A stretch of DNA of 64,000 bases from Cellulosimicrobium arenosum (GTDB lineage Bacteria; Actinomycetota; Actinomycetes; Actinomycetales; Cellulomonadaceae), in assembly GCF_014837295.1 (NCBI RefSeq), contig NZ_JACYHB010000001.1, positions 496,001 through 560,000 of the forward strand. The letters are read 5' to 3'. The position numbers and the translations under genes were made by a program. The first letter of the stretch is position 1. Every line of letters starts with the position of its first letter. Below the pieces are notes generated by a model that worked only from the letters and a program-made list of their open reading frames with translations, did not search any database and was not told where the DNA came from. Below, one piece after another: positions 34,863-43,290 of the stretch.

Positions 34863-35513
34863 TCAGGCCTGCCCGGCCGCGAGCTCGGCAGGCCTCCCGA
34901 GCCCGGGCGGCCAGGCGTCGTCGATCTCGACGGTCGTCGGCATGGGCGCGTGGCCGGCGAGCCGCGACAGCCGCACCCACCACTTGTGCCGCACCCACTG
35001 CGCCTGGGCGACAGCCTCGTTGTGGAACCTGCGGGCGAGCTGGCCGCGGTACCACGCCGAGGCGAGGTTGGCCAGGAGCTCGTCGCCGGAGTCGGTGCCG
35101 CGCAGGTCCGCGACGTCGTCGGGATCCTCGAGGGCCGAACGCAGGGTCGCGGACAGGTCCGACTCGGCGAGGGCACGCGACGGCGCCATCCCGCCGAGGA
35201 GCAGACGCGCAGGTCGGCCCTTCGGGTCGACGAGGCCGGGGACGCTCTGCGCGAGCCGGCGCGCGTCGGCGTCGTCGTCGAGCACGGCGTGCGCAGCCTC
35301 GGCGAGGAGCACCGAGCTCGCAGGGTCGAGCTCCCCGCAGGCCGCGAGGTCGACGGCGGCGGAGGCACGCCGGACGAGCTGCGCGTCGAGCGCGAGGCGT
35401 GAAGCCATCACCTTGCGGTGCAGCCGGTCCAGGCGCGAGGCGGCGACCCACAGCGCCCAGCCGGCCACGGCCAGGACAGCGACGACGACGATCGCGATCT
35501 CCGACCAGCTCAT
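34863..35513 (-). CDS. Membrane-anchored protein of unknown function in the PIM operon
   Basis: A 216-aa protein with one N-terminal helix (EIAIVVVAVLAVAGWALWVAA) and a cytoplasmic helical domain (LDRLHRKVMASRLALDAQLVRRASAAVDLAACGELD, AWYRGQLARRFHNEAVAQAQWVRHKWWVRLSRLAGHA). It matches a conserved actinobacterial hypothetical gene located between pimA and pdxS. ATG 35513 overlaps the pimA stop by 4 nt. Role unknown; coupling suggests a link to the PIM pathway or membrane. Confidence 0.8.
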   Translation of the reverse strand: MSWSEIAIVVVAVLAVAGWALWVAASRLDRLHRKVMASRLALDAQLVRRASAAVDLAACGELDPASSVLLAEAAHAVLDDDADARRLAQSVPGLVDPKGRPARLLLGGMAPSRALAESDLSATLRSALEDPDDVADLRGTDSGDELLANLASAWYRGQLARRFHNEAVAQAQWVRHKWWVRLSRLAGHAPMPTTVEIDDAWPPGLGRPAELAAGQA

Positions 35514-36736
35514 GCGCGGACGTCCTCGTCGGCACCCGCGCCCCGCGGGACACGCACGCGGCCGAGCCGGCGTCCCCGGTTCGCCCGCGGGTCCTCGTGG
35601 ACCGGGATGACCGCCTCCGACGCCGCCAGCACCGTCTCGTAGACGGCGAGGATCTCCGCGGTCACCGAGGACCAGTCGAAGCGGCGCACGAACTCGGCGG
35701 CACGGGCTCGGTACTCGTCGCGGCGCGCGCGGTCGGCCAGCAGGTCCAGGACGGTGCGCGCCAGCGCAGCGCCGTCGCCGACCGGGAAGAGCGCACCGGC
35801 CGCACCGTCGTCGACGACCCGCCGGAACGCACCCAGGTCGCTCGCGACGACGCACGCGCCCGCGCTCATCGCCTCGACGAGCACGATGCCGAAGCTCTCG
35901 CCCCCGGTCTGGGGCGCCACGTACAGGTCCACCGAGGCGAGCAGGCTCGCCTTCTCCTCGTCGCTCACCCCGCCGAGGAACTCGACCGAGGCAGCGTGCT
36001 CGCCGAGGGCGGCGATCGCCTCCTCCCGGCCGTCGTCGCCGCGCCCGGCCACGAGGAACCGCGCGCCGGGGACCTGCTCGAGGATGCGCGGGATCGCGGC
36101 GGTGAGCACGGGCAGGCCCTTGCGCGGCTCGTCGAGACGGCCGAGGAACGCGATGGTCGGCGCCTCGGCGCTGCCCTGCCAGCGCGCGTCCGGCGCAGCC
36201 CCGGCGAACGTGTCGACGTAGACGCCGTTCGGGATGACGACCGCGTCCCCGCCCATGTGCTCGACGAGCGTGCGGCGCGCGTCCTCGGAGACCGCGATCC
36301 GCGCACCGATCTTCTCCAGCGACTGGCGCACGAGCGGGTAGGCGACCTGCAGCGCGCGCGAGCGCACGATCGAGGTGTGGAACGTCGCGACGATCGGGCC
36401 CTGCGCGATCCACAGCGCCACCATCGACACCGACGGGTTCACGGCCTCGTGCAGGTGCAGCACGTCGAAGCGGCCGGCCTCGAGCCAGCGCCGGACCCGC
36501 CCGGCGATCCGCGGGCCGAACGCGACCCGGGCGACGGAGCCGTTGTAGCGCACGGGGACCGCGCTCCCGGCGGACACGAAGTAGTCCGGGACCGGGGTGT
36601 CGTCGTCCGCGGGTGCCAGGACCGACACGTGGTGGCCCTGGGCGAGGAGCGCCTCCGCGAGGTCGCGCACGTGGAACTGGACACCGCCGGGCGCGTCGAA
36701 CGAGTAGGGGCAGACGATACCGACCCGCAGGCTCAT
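35510..36736 (-). CDS. pimA: Phosphatidylinositol alpha-mannosyltransferase (GT4, PimA-like)
   Basis: A 408-aa GT-B enzyme adding the first mannose to phosphatidylinositol. Visible: GIVCPYSFDAPGGVQFHVRDLAEAL with the donor loop, HLHEAVNPSVSMVAL, TFHTSI, FLGRLDEPRKGLPVL, and the GT4 E-x7-E region GGESFGIVLVEAMSAG. It acts on the cytoplasmic membrane face. Its ATG overlaps the acyltransferase stop (ATGA) and its end overlaps the next gene. The last 30 residues are a basic tail not seen in all homologues. Confidence 0.93.
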   Translation of the reverse strand: MSLRVGIVCPYSFDAPGGVQFHVRDLAEALLAQGHHVSVLAPADDDTPVPDYFVSAGSAVPVRYNGSVARVAFGPRIAGRVRRWLEAGRFDVLHLHEAVNPSVSMVALWIAQGPIVATFHTSIVRSRALQVAYPLVRQSLEKIGARIAVSEDARRTLVEHMGGDAVVIPNGVYVDTFAGAAPDARWQGSAEAPTIAFLGRLDEPRKGLPVLTAAIPRILEQVPGARFLVAGRGDDGREEAIAALGEHAASVEFLGGVSDEEKASLLASVDLYVAPQTGGESFGIVLVEAMSAGACVVASDLGAFRRVVDDGAAGALFPVGDGAALARTVLDLLADRARRDEYRARAAEFVRRFDWSSVTAEILAVYETVLAASEAVIPVHEDPRANRGRRLGRVRVPRGAGADEDVRA

Positions 36737-37725
36737 GCGACCGGCTCCGGGTGGTCGGGCGTCGCTCTCGCGGCCTCGCCGGCGACCGAGCGCGTGCGGG
36801 CGTAGCGGGCCGGATCGAGATCCTCGACGAAGACCTTCTGCAGCATGTGCCAGTCCTCGGGGTGCTCGCGGATCGCTCCGCTCAGCACCTCGACCCAGCC
36901 CTGGGTCGCGGCGGCGACCCGCTCGGACCGCGTGACCCCCGCGGGGATCTCGATCCGGGGGAAGAACCGGATGACGATGCCCCAGGTCGTGCCGGCGGCG
37001 CGGCGTCGGGCACCGCGCAGCCGTTCGTAGTGGATCCCCACGGGCAGGAGCGGCGTCCCCGTGCTCACGGCGAGCGCCGCCGGGCCCGCGGCGACGCGGG
37101 CGCGCGTGCCGAAGAGGTCGACCTCGACGCCGCGCGCGGTGAGGTCACGGTCGGCGAGGAGCGGGATCATCCTCCCCGGACGGCTCGCCCCGCGCACGAG
37201 GTCGCGGAACACGTCGCCGTCGCCGAGGGCGAGGATCTCGAGCCCGATCGAGGTCCGGAACGCGAGGAACTCCTGGAAGAGCTCTTCCGGCTCGAGCCGT
37301 TCGGCGACGGTCAGGACGGGTGCGAGGTGGCGCGTCGCGTACGCGCCCGCGAGGTCCCAGTTGCCCTGGTGGGACAGCGCGAGGACGGGGCTGCGGCCGC
37401 CGCGGAGGTGCTCGCGGAGGTCCGCCTCGCCCTCCACGCGTACCCGGGCCGCGATCTGCTCGGGCGTCGCGGCCGGGAGCGTGAACGCCTCGCGGTAGTA
37501 GCGCATGTACGAGCGCATCCCTGCGCGCGAGAGCCTGCGCAGCTCCCGTGGTCGTAGCCCGGGTCGTACCCGGGCGAGGTTCGCCTCGAGCTGGCGGACG
37601 CCGCCACCGTGCACGAGCCACGCCACGTCCGCGACCGCGGTGAACAGCCCGCGCAGCAGCGGGTCGGGCACCCTGCGCGCGTTGCGCCACGCGAACGTGA
37701 ACGCCTTGCCGGTGTCGAGCCCCAT
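36733..37725 (-). CDS. Phosphatidylinositol mannoside acyltransferase
   Basis: A 330-aa LpxL/HtrB-like acyltransferase with the H-x4-D motif in ALSHQGNWDLAG (about residues 115-120) and PGRMIPLLADRDLTARGVEVDLFG, and the end DWHMLQKVFVEDLD. It is the homologue of mycobacterial PatA (Rv2611c), adding a fatty acid to the mannose of PIM. ATG 37725 lies 2 nt after pgsA. The order pgsA-patA-pimA is diagnostic for actinobacterial PIM synthesis. Confidence 0.93.
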   Translation of the reverse strand: MGLDTGKAFTFAWRNARRVPDPLLRGLFTAVADVAWLVHGGGVRQLEANLARVRPGLRPRELRRLSRAGMRSYMRYYREAFTLPAATPEQIAARVRVEGEADLREHLRGGRSPVLALSHQGNWDLAGAYATRHLAPVLTVAERLEPEELFQEFLAFRTSIGLEILALGDGDVFRDLVRGASRPGRMIPLLADRDLTARGVEVDLFGTRARVAAGPAALAVSTGTPLLPVGIHYERLRGARRRAAGTTWGIVIRFFPRIEIPAGVTRSERVAAATQGWVEVLSGAIREHPEDWHMLQKVFVEDLDPARYARTRSVAGEAARATPDHPEPVA

Positions 37726-37727
37726 CC

Positions 37728-38420
37728 TCAGCGTGTCCCTTCCGTCGTGTCGGAGGAGCCGCCCGGGTCGCCCCCGGGTGCTCCGGGTCCCGGTAGCTGC
37801 GCCAGCGCCTGACGCCGCACGACCGCCATCCGCTGCACGACCGTGACGGCGCTCGCGACGGCGAGCAGGGTGAGCACGACGACGAGGACGACGGGGACGA
37901 CCCCGAGGCCGACGAGCCCGGCGGCGACCAGCGCCACCACGAGCCGGTCGGCGCGCTCGGCGATGCCCACGTTCGCCGTCATCCCGACGCTCTCCGCCCG
38001 CGCCCTCGCGTAGGGCACGACCGCGCCGAGAGCGAGGCAGGCGAGCGCGGCACCGGTCCCCCACGCCGCCGTGCCGCCGGTCAGCCGCGGGTCGTCGGCG
38101 TGGACGAACCACAGGGTGAGGCCGACGAAGACCGCCGCGTCGGCGATCCGGTCGAGGGTCGAGTCCAGGAACGCGCCCCAGGGCCCGGACCGGCCCGCGC
38201 GGCGCGCCATCACCCCGTCGAGCACGTCGGAGAACGCGAAGACCATGACGACCATGGTCCCGGCGAACAGGTGCCCCGTCGGGAAGAGCCACAGCGCGCC
38301 GACGACGACCCCGAGCGTGCCCGTGATCGTCACCGCGTCGGGGCTGACGCCCAGCCGGAGGAGCAGTGCGGCGAGCGGGGTGAACAGGGCCGTCGTCAGG
38401 GCTCGCAGGCGACCGAACAT
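37728..38420 (-). CDS. pgsA: Phosphatidylinositol (phosphate) synthase, CDP-alcohol phosphatidyltransferase
   Basis: A 230-aa membrane enzyme. The CDP-alcohol transferase signature D-x2-D-G-x2-A-R-x8-G-x3-D-x3-D is complete in SDVLDGVMARRAGRSGPWGAFLDSTLDR. About five or six helices follow. With the adjacent PIM enzymes the likely alcohol is inositol phosphate. ATG 38420 overlaps the HIT gene stop by 4 nt. C-terminal tail is Gly/Pro/Ser-rich. Confidence 0.93.
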   Translation of the reverse strand: MFGRLRALTTALFTPLAALLLRLGVSPDAVTITGTLGVVVGALWLFPTGHLFAGTMVVMVFAFSDVLDGVMARRAGRSGPWGAFLDSTLDRIADAAVFVGLTLWFVHADDPRLTGGTAAWGTGAALACLALGAVVPYARARAESVGMTANVGIAERADRLVVALVAAGLVGLGVVPVVLVVVLTLLAVASAVTVVQRMAVVRRQALAQLPGPGAPGGDPGGSSDTTEGTR

Positions 38421-39025
38421 CAGGCGTGCCCCTCCGCCGGCCGCGGCCACGCGGCCGCGAGCTTCGACCGGGTGTCCGCGAGGAGCTCCGGCACGGCCTT
38501 GGTCTGGGCGACGATCGGCAGGAAGTTCGCGTCCCCGGACCAGCGCGGGACGACGTGCTGGTGCAGGTGCGCGGCGATGCCGGCGCCCGCGACGGTCCCC
38601 TGGTTCATGCCGAGGTTGAACCCGTCCGGTCCCGACACCGCGCGCACGACGCGCATCGCGGTCTGCGTCAGGTGCGCCACCTCGACCGTCTCCGTCTCGC
38701 TGAGCTCCGTGTAGTCCGACACGTGGCGGTACGGGACGACCATGAGATGTCCCGGGTTGTACGGGTAGAGGTTGAGCACGACGTACGCGGTGTCGCCGCG
38801 CGCGACGATCAGACCGTCCTCGTCCGACATCGACGGAGCACGGCAGAAGGGGCACTGGCCGGTGGTGTCGTCGGCCGGCTTGTCCTTCCCGCCGATGTAC
38901 ACCATGCGGTGCGGGGTCCACAGACGGTCCAGCCCGTCGTCGAAGCGCGGGTGGGCGTCCGGCGCCTCGACCGTGGGGTCGGGCGCCGGACCGTCGGACG
39001 CGCTGGTGGCGGCTTCGTCGCGCAC
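38420..39025 (-). CDS. HIT domain-containing protein (AP4A phosphorylase-like)
   Basis: A 201-aa histidine-triad protein with HLHQHVVPRW near residue 165, a Cys pair (GQCPFC) and VVLNLYPYNPGHLMVVPYRHV. Relatives hydrolyse dinucleoside polyphosphates or nucleotide conjugates. I start at GTG 39025, 7 nt after the thrS stop; the first 30 residues are acidic and poorly conserved, so a downstream start cannot be excluded. First gene after thrS in a run of overlapping genes to pimA. Confidence 0.9.
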   Translation of the reverse strand: MRDEAATSASDGPAPDPTVEAPDAHPRFDDGLDRLWTPHRMVYIGGKDKPADDTTGQCPFCRAPSMSDEDGLIVARGDTAYVVLNLYPYNPGHLMVVPYRHVSDYTELSETETVEVAHLTQTAMRVVRAVSGPDGFNLGMNQGTVAGAGIAAHLHQHVVPRWSGDANFLPIVAQTKAVPELLADTRSKLAAAWPRPAEGHA

Positions 39026-39032
39026 CGTCGTG

Positions 39033-41063
39033 TCAGACCTGCACGCGGTCGCGGACTGCCGCGACGATGCGTTCGATCGCCTCCGCGACCGGCACGCCGT
39101 TGTCCTGGCGTCCGTCGCGGTACCGGAACGACACGGCGCCGGCCTCGGCGTCCTCACCGCCCGCGATGAGCACGAACGGCACCTTCTGCGTGCTCGCGTT
39201 GCGGATCTTCTTGCCGAACCGGTCGTCCGAGTAGTCCACCTCGGCCCGGATGCCCTGGGCCGCGAGCTGCGCGACGACGTCGGCGAGGTAGTCGTTGAAC
39301 GGCTCCGCGACCGGCACCGCGACGACCTGGACGGGGGCGAGCCAGGCCGGGAACGCGCCCGCGTAGTGCTCGAGGAGCACCGCGAAGAACCGCTCGATCG
39401 AACCGAACAGCGCACGGTGGATCATGACGGGGCGTTGGCGCGACCCGTCGGCCGCCGTGTACTCGAGGTCGAACTTCTCGGGCAGGTTGAAGTCGAGCTG
39501 GATCGTCGACATCTGCCAGGTGCGACCGATCGCGTCCTTCGCCTGGACCGAGATCTTCGGTCCGTAGAACGCGGCGCCACCCGGGTCGGGCACGAGGTCG
39601 AGGCCCGACGCCGTGGCGACCTCCTCGAGGGTGCGGGTCGCCTCCTCCCACGCCGCGTCCTCGCCGACCGACTTCTCCGGGTCGCGCGTGGAGAGCTCGA
39701 GGTAGAAGTCGTCGAGCCCGTAGTCCTTGAGCAGGTCGAGCACGAACCCCAGCAGCGAGGTCAGCTCGTCGCGCATCTGCTCGCGCGTGCAGTAGATGTG
39801 CGCGTCGTCCTGGGTGAAGCCGCGAGCGCGGGTGAGCCCGTGCACGACGCCGGACTTCTCGTACCGGTAGACGGTCCCGAACTCGAACAGACGCAGCGGC
39901 AGCTCGCGGTAGGAGCGGCCGCGCGCGTCGAAGATGAGGTTGTGCATCGGGCAGTTCATGGGCTTGAGGTAGTAGTCCTGGCCCGCCCGCTTGACGTTGC
40001 CGTCGTCGTCGACCTCCTCGTCGAGGTGCATCGGGGGGTACATGCCCTCGGAGTACCAGTCGAGGTGACCCGAGACCTGGAACAGCTTGGCCTTGGTGAT
40101 GTGCGGGCTGTTGACGAACGAGTACCCGGCCTCGACGTGCCGCTTGCGCGAGTACGCCTCCATCTCCATGCGCACGGTGGCGCCCTTGGGATGGAAGACG
40201 GCGAGACCGGAGCCGATCTCGTCGGGGAACGAGAACAGGTCGAGCTCGTTGCCGAGCCGGCGGTGGTCGCGGCGCTCGGCCTCGGCGAGCCGCTCGAGGT
40301 AGGACCTGAGCTCGTCCTTGCTGGGCCACGCGGTGCCGTAGACGCGCTGCAGCTGCGGGTTCTTCTCCGACCCGCGCCAGTACGCCGCGGCGGAGCGCAT
40401 GAGCTGCACACCGTTGCCGATCAGTCGCGTCGTGGGCAGGTGCGGACCACGGCACAGGTCTTTCCACACCACGGTCTCGCTCTCGCGACCGGCGCCGCGC
40501 ACGTTGTCGTAGATCGTCAGCTCGCTGCCACCGACCTCTACCGCCGCACCCTCTGCGGCGTCCGCGACGCCAGGTCCCTTGAGCCCGATGAGCTCGAGCT
40601 TGTAGGGCTCGTCCGCGAGCTCGGCGCGCGCCTCGTCCTCGGTGACGACGCGGCGTCGGAAGGTCTGCCCCTCCTTGATGATGCGTGCCATCGCCTTGTC
40701 GAGCGCCTTGAGGTCCTCGGGCGTGAAAGGCGTCTCGACGTCGAAGTCGTAGTAGAAGCCGTCGGTGATGGGCGGACCGATCCCGAGCCTGGCCGCGGGG
40801 TTGATCTGCTGCACCGCCTGGGCGAGCACGTGCGCGGCCGAGTGGCGCAGCACGGCGAGCCCGTCGGCGGAGTCGATGGTCACCGGCTCGACGACGTCCC
40901 CCGGCGCGAGCACGGTGTCGAGGTCCTTGAGCACGCCGTCCACGCGCACGACGACGACCTCGCGGCGACCGGCGAACAGCTCGGTGCCCGTCGTGGCCGT
41001 CTCCACCGTGACGGTCCCGGACTCGGGGACGGTGGTGGCTGGCGGCTGGACGACGTCCGACAC
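39033..41063 (-). CDS. thrS: Threonine--tRNA ligase
   Basis: Class II synthetase, 676 aa from GTG 41063 (GAGGAG upstream). Domains: N-terminal TGS-like ([21 protein letters not shown]), N2 editing domain with [16 protein letters not shown], the catalytic core with zinc ligands including NCPMHNLIF and the motif 2 region [34 protein letters not shown], and the C-terminal anticodon domain ([23 protein letters not shown]). Editing of mischarged Ser is expected. No T-box is seen upstream. A strong hairpin at 41153-41179 separates it from the next gene. Confidence 0.97.
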   Translation of the reverse strand: MSDVVQPPATTVPESGTVTVETATTGTELFAGRREVVVVRVDGVLKDLDTVLAPGDVVEPVTIDSADGLAVLRHSAAHVLAQAVQQINPAARLGIGPPITDGFYYDFDVETPFTPEDLKALDKAMARIIKEGQTFRRRVVTEDEARAELADEPYKLELIGLKGPGVADAAEGAAVEVGGSELTIYDNVRGAGRESETVVWKDLCRGPHLPTTRLIGNGVQLMRSAAAYWRGSEKNPQLQRVYGTAWPSKDELRSYLERLAEAERRDHRRLGNELDLFSFPDEIGSGLAVFHPKGATVRMEMEAYSRKRHVEAGYSFVNSPHITKAKLFQVSGHLDWYSEGMYPPMHLDEEVDDDGNVKRAGQDYYLKPMNCPMHNLIFDARGRSYRELPLRLFEFGTVYRYEKSGVVHGLTRARGFTQDDAHIYCTREQMRDELTSLLGFVLDLLKDYGLDDFYLELSTRDPEKSVGEDAAWEEATRTLEEVATASGLDLVPDPGGAAFYGPKISVQAKDAIGRTWQMSTIQLDFNLPEKFDLEYTAADGSRQRPVMIHRALFGSIERFFAVLLEHYAGAFPAWLAPVQVVAVPVAEPFNDYLADVVAQLAAQGIRAEVDYSDDRFGKKIRNASTQKVPFVLIAGGEDAEAGAVSFRYRDGRQDNGVPVAEAIERIVAAVRDRVQV

Positions 41064-41152
41064 AGGGTGCTCCTCGCGGGTGGGAGGGACGCCGTGACGG
41101 CGCCCTCGATCTGCAGTCCTGGCCGACCGGGGCGGGTGCCGCGGGCGCGCGC

Positions 41153-41179
41153 AGGGGCGCCGTCGTCGACGGCGCCCCT
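41153..41179. terminator. Terminator between the small antitoxin-like gene and thrS
   Basis: 12-nt perfect arms AGGGGCGCCGTC (41153-41164) and GACGGCGCCCCT (41168-41179) with a GTC loop. It lies about 60 nt after the stop of the small gene at 41242 (minus strand), and 90 nt before thrS. Confidence 0.7.
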
Positions 41180-41241
41180 TGATCGTACCGACCCGAGGCC
41201 GCGGGACGAACCGGACCCGGTCGCGTCCCTGCGGTGTCGGG

Positions 41242-41421
41242 CTACCGGTCGTTGGCCTGCTTCGCCTTGTCTGCGAGCGCGTCCACCTGCTCGTCGACCG
41301 AGTCCGGTGCCACGCCCTTGATCGCACCCGCGACCTGGTCGATGCGCTCGTCGCTCGCGAGGTCCTTCGCCTTGTCGACGAGGCCGCCGAGACCGCTGTC
41401 GCCACCTGCCTGCTCCGACAT
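41242..41421 (-). CDS. Small helical protein, antitoxin/CsbD-like, unknown function
   Basis: A 59-aa acidic, Lys/Asp/Ala-rich protein: [44 protein letters not shown]. It resembles the short single-helix proteins annotated as antitoxin (Rv0909-like) or CsbD-like stress proteins; neither match is firm. Start ATG 41421 with AGGAGT just upstream. A 12-bp hairpin terminator lies downstream. No toxin is adjacent. Confidence 0.65.
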   Translation of the reverse strand: MSEQAGGDSGLGGLVDKAKDLASDERIDQVAGAIKGVAPDSVDEQVDALADKAKQANDR

Positions 41422-41508
41422 GACAACTCCTGTCCGTCGCACTCCAGCGGGACGGGCGTCCCGCCGTCCCCACGCTACGGCGGTGGCTCCGGGGACGCGC
41501 GACGAGGT

Positions 41509-43170
41509 TCAGGACGACGTCCAACGTCTGACACGTCTGCGGCCCGCCCTCTCCCAGGCCGTCTCGTAGTCCTCGAGCGCCGACTGCGCGCGCTGCCGTT
41601 CGACGCCGACGAGCAGTCCGTAGCTGAACCCGTTCTCCCGCCGCAGGTTGGCCTGCATCCCGAGCCGGCGCAGCGTGCCGGCGAGCCCGACGGCGTCGTG
41701 GTGCTCCCCGAGCGCGTCCTGCACCGTCTCGAACCGGCACGCGAAGCGGGCCGCGTCCTCGCCCAGGGCCGGGGCCATCGCCTCGCCCGCGTACCGGGCC
41801 CGCTTCGCGGCCTTGCGCACGTCGTGCAGCAGCTCGTCGCGCCGCTCCCCCGTGGCCGCGTCGGCGGCGCGCGCGCGGCGGCGCGCGCGCTTCCAGGCCT
41901 TGCGGGCCAGCGGCGGCAGGACGGTCCGAGCCGGGTCGGCCGGGTCGGCCGTGCTTGCGGACAGCGGCGGGTCGCCCGCGAGCACGACCAGCGCGTCGAG
42001 GAGGGCGAGGTAGCGCTCCTGACCCATCTGCTCGACGGCGGCCCGCTGCGTGTCCCGGTAGCGCGCGTCGAGCTCGTCGACGACGCGCGCCCGCACCGGC
42101 CCGACGACCAGCTCGTCCGGCGTGCCGTCGAGGACCACCCGGACGCGGTCGCGCGCCACCTCGGCGTCGCGCGCCTCGCCGAGCACCTGCCCCCACCACC
42201 GCAGCTCGGCGCGCACGGGCTCGGTGACGTCGCGGTCGAGCAGCGGCCGGAAGGTGGCGAGCGCGCTGCGCAGGCGGCGCGCGGCGACGCGGGACTTGTG
42301 CACCGCGTCGCGAGTGTCCCGGCGCACCTCGGGGTCCCAGCGGAGCAGAGCGTCGACCTGCTCGCGCAGGTGGTGCACGACGACGTCACCCGCCGTCGCG
42401 TCGTCGCGCGCGGCCGGGACGTCTCCCGGCCCGTCGCCACGCTCTGCGGTCGCGACCGCGAGCGCGCGGGCGAGCTTCGGGCTGCTCCGTTCGAGGCGCG
42501 CCCCCGACGCGACGAGCACGTCGACGACGTCGTCGAGCAGCCTCCCCCCGTCCCCGTCGCCGTGCCTGTCCGTGGGACCGGTGGGCAGGAGCTCCACCTC
42601 GATCTCGCGCCACGCGTCGGCGCGTCCGCCCGCCGAACCGGCCGGGGCCTCGTCGCCCCCCGCGTGGCCGGCGGGTACGGCCAGCCGTTCCGTGGAGACC
42701 CGGTCGTCCGCGATCTCGACGAGCGCCGGGCCCTGCTCCCCGCTGTCGGTACCGTCGGCCGGTCCCCCGTGCAGCACGACGAGGGAGCGCACCGTGCGGA
42801 TCCGTCCGACGGGCACGAGAGGCTCGTTCCGGGTCACCCCCACCACGAGACCCACGAGCCCGGCCGGTGGGACCGGGGCGTCGCGGAGAGTCGCAGGGAG
42901 CTCTGCGTCGTCGTCGCCGAGCGCGCGTCGGATCTCGTCCCGTGCGTCGCCGGGTGCGGGCAGCTTGAGGTGCCAGCCCGCGTCCGCACCACCCGTCCGA
43001 CGCCGCAGCGTGACACCCCGCGCGAGCAGCCGCAGGTCCGCGGTGTCGTAGTAGAGGGCGTCGAGGTGCACCGGCTCAGGGCGCACGATGGTCGTCCCCT
43101 CGAGCCCGGGGTCCGGCACGGACCAGTCGTCCGGGGCGCTCAGCGTGCGCTCGTCCTCGCGGTAGGCCAC
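41509..43170 (-). CDS. CYTH and CHAD domain-containing protein
   Basis: A 553-aa protein. N-terminal CYTH domain (polyphosphate or triphosphate tunnel fold): LDALYYDTADLRLLARGVTLRRRTGG, WHLKLPAPGDARDEIRR, WREIEVELL. C-terminal CHAD domain, rich in His, Arg and Lys: VVVHHLREQVDALLRWDP, DAVHKSRVAARRLRSALATFRPLL, HDVRKAAKRARYAGEAM. CHAD domains bind polyphosphate. GTG 43170 follows AAGGAG. A ppk2 gene lies 19 kb away in the window; a link is only thematic. Confidence 0.9.
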   Translation of the reverse strand: MAYREDERTLSAPDDWSVPDPGLEGTTIVRPEPVHLDALYYDTADLRLLARGVTLRRRTGGADAGWHLKLPAPGDARDEIRRALGDDDAELPATLRDAPVPPAGLVGLVVGVTRNEPLVPVGRIRTVRSLVVLHGGPADGTDSGEQGPALVEIADDRVSTERLAVPAGHAGGDEAPAGSAGGRADAWREIEVELLPTGPTDRHGDGDGGRLLDDVVDVLVASGARLERSSPKLARALAVATAERGDGPGDVPAARDDATAGDVVVHHLREQVDALLRWDPEVRRDTRDAVHKSRVAARRLRSALATFRPLLDRDVTEPVRAELRWWGQVLGEARDAEVARDRVRVVLDGTPDELVVGPVRARVVDELDARYRDTQRAAVEQMGQERYLALLDALVVLAGDPPLSASTADPADPARTVLPPLARKAWKRARRRARAADAATGERRDELLHDVRKAAKRARYAGEAMAPALGEDAARFACRFETVQDALGEHHDAVGLAGTLRRLGMQANLRRENGFSYGLLVGVERQRAQSALEDYETAWERAGRRRVRRWTSS

Positions 43171-43290
43171 GGCGCTCCTTCTGTCGGGCGTCCGGTCGGT
43201 CCGTCCGACCCTGGGGACGACCGTAGGTGCGCGGCCGGGACGTCGCACGCAGTGCCGCTGTGCCGGGTCGTCCGTGCGCCGCACGCTCGG

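Noticed and set aside
41064-41241. Possible T-box or other leader upstream of thrS
   Set aside because: No T-box motif or specifier structure was found; only a terminator-like hairpin belonging to the upstream small gene.
41242-41421. Toxin-antitoxin pair
   Set aside because: The small antitoxin-like protein has no plausible toxin neighbour.
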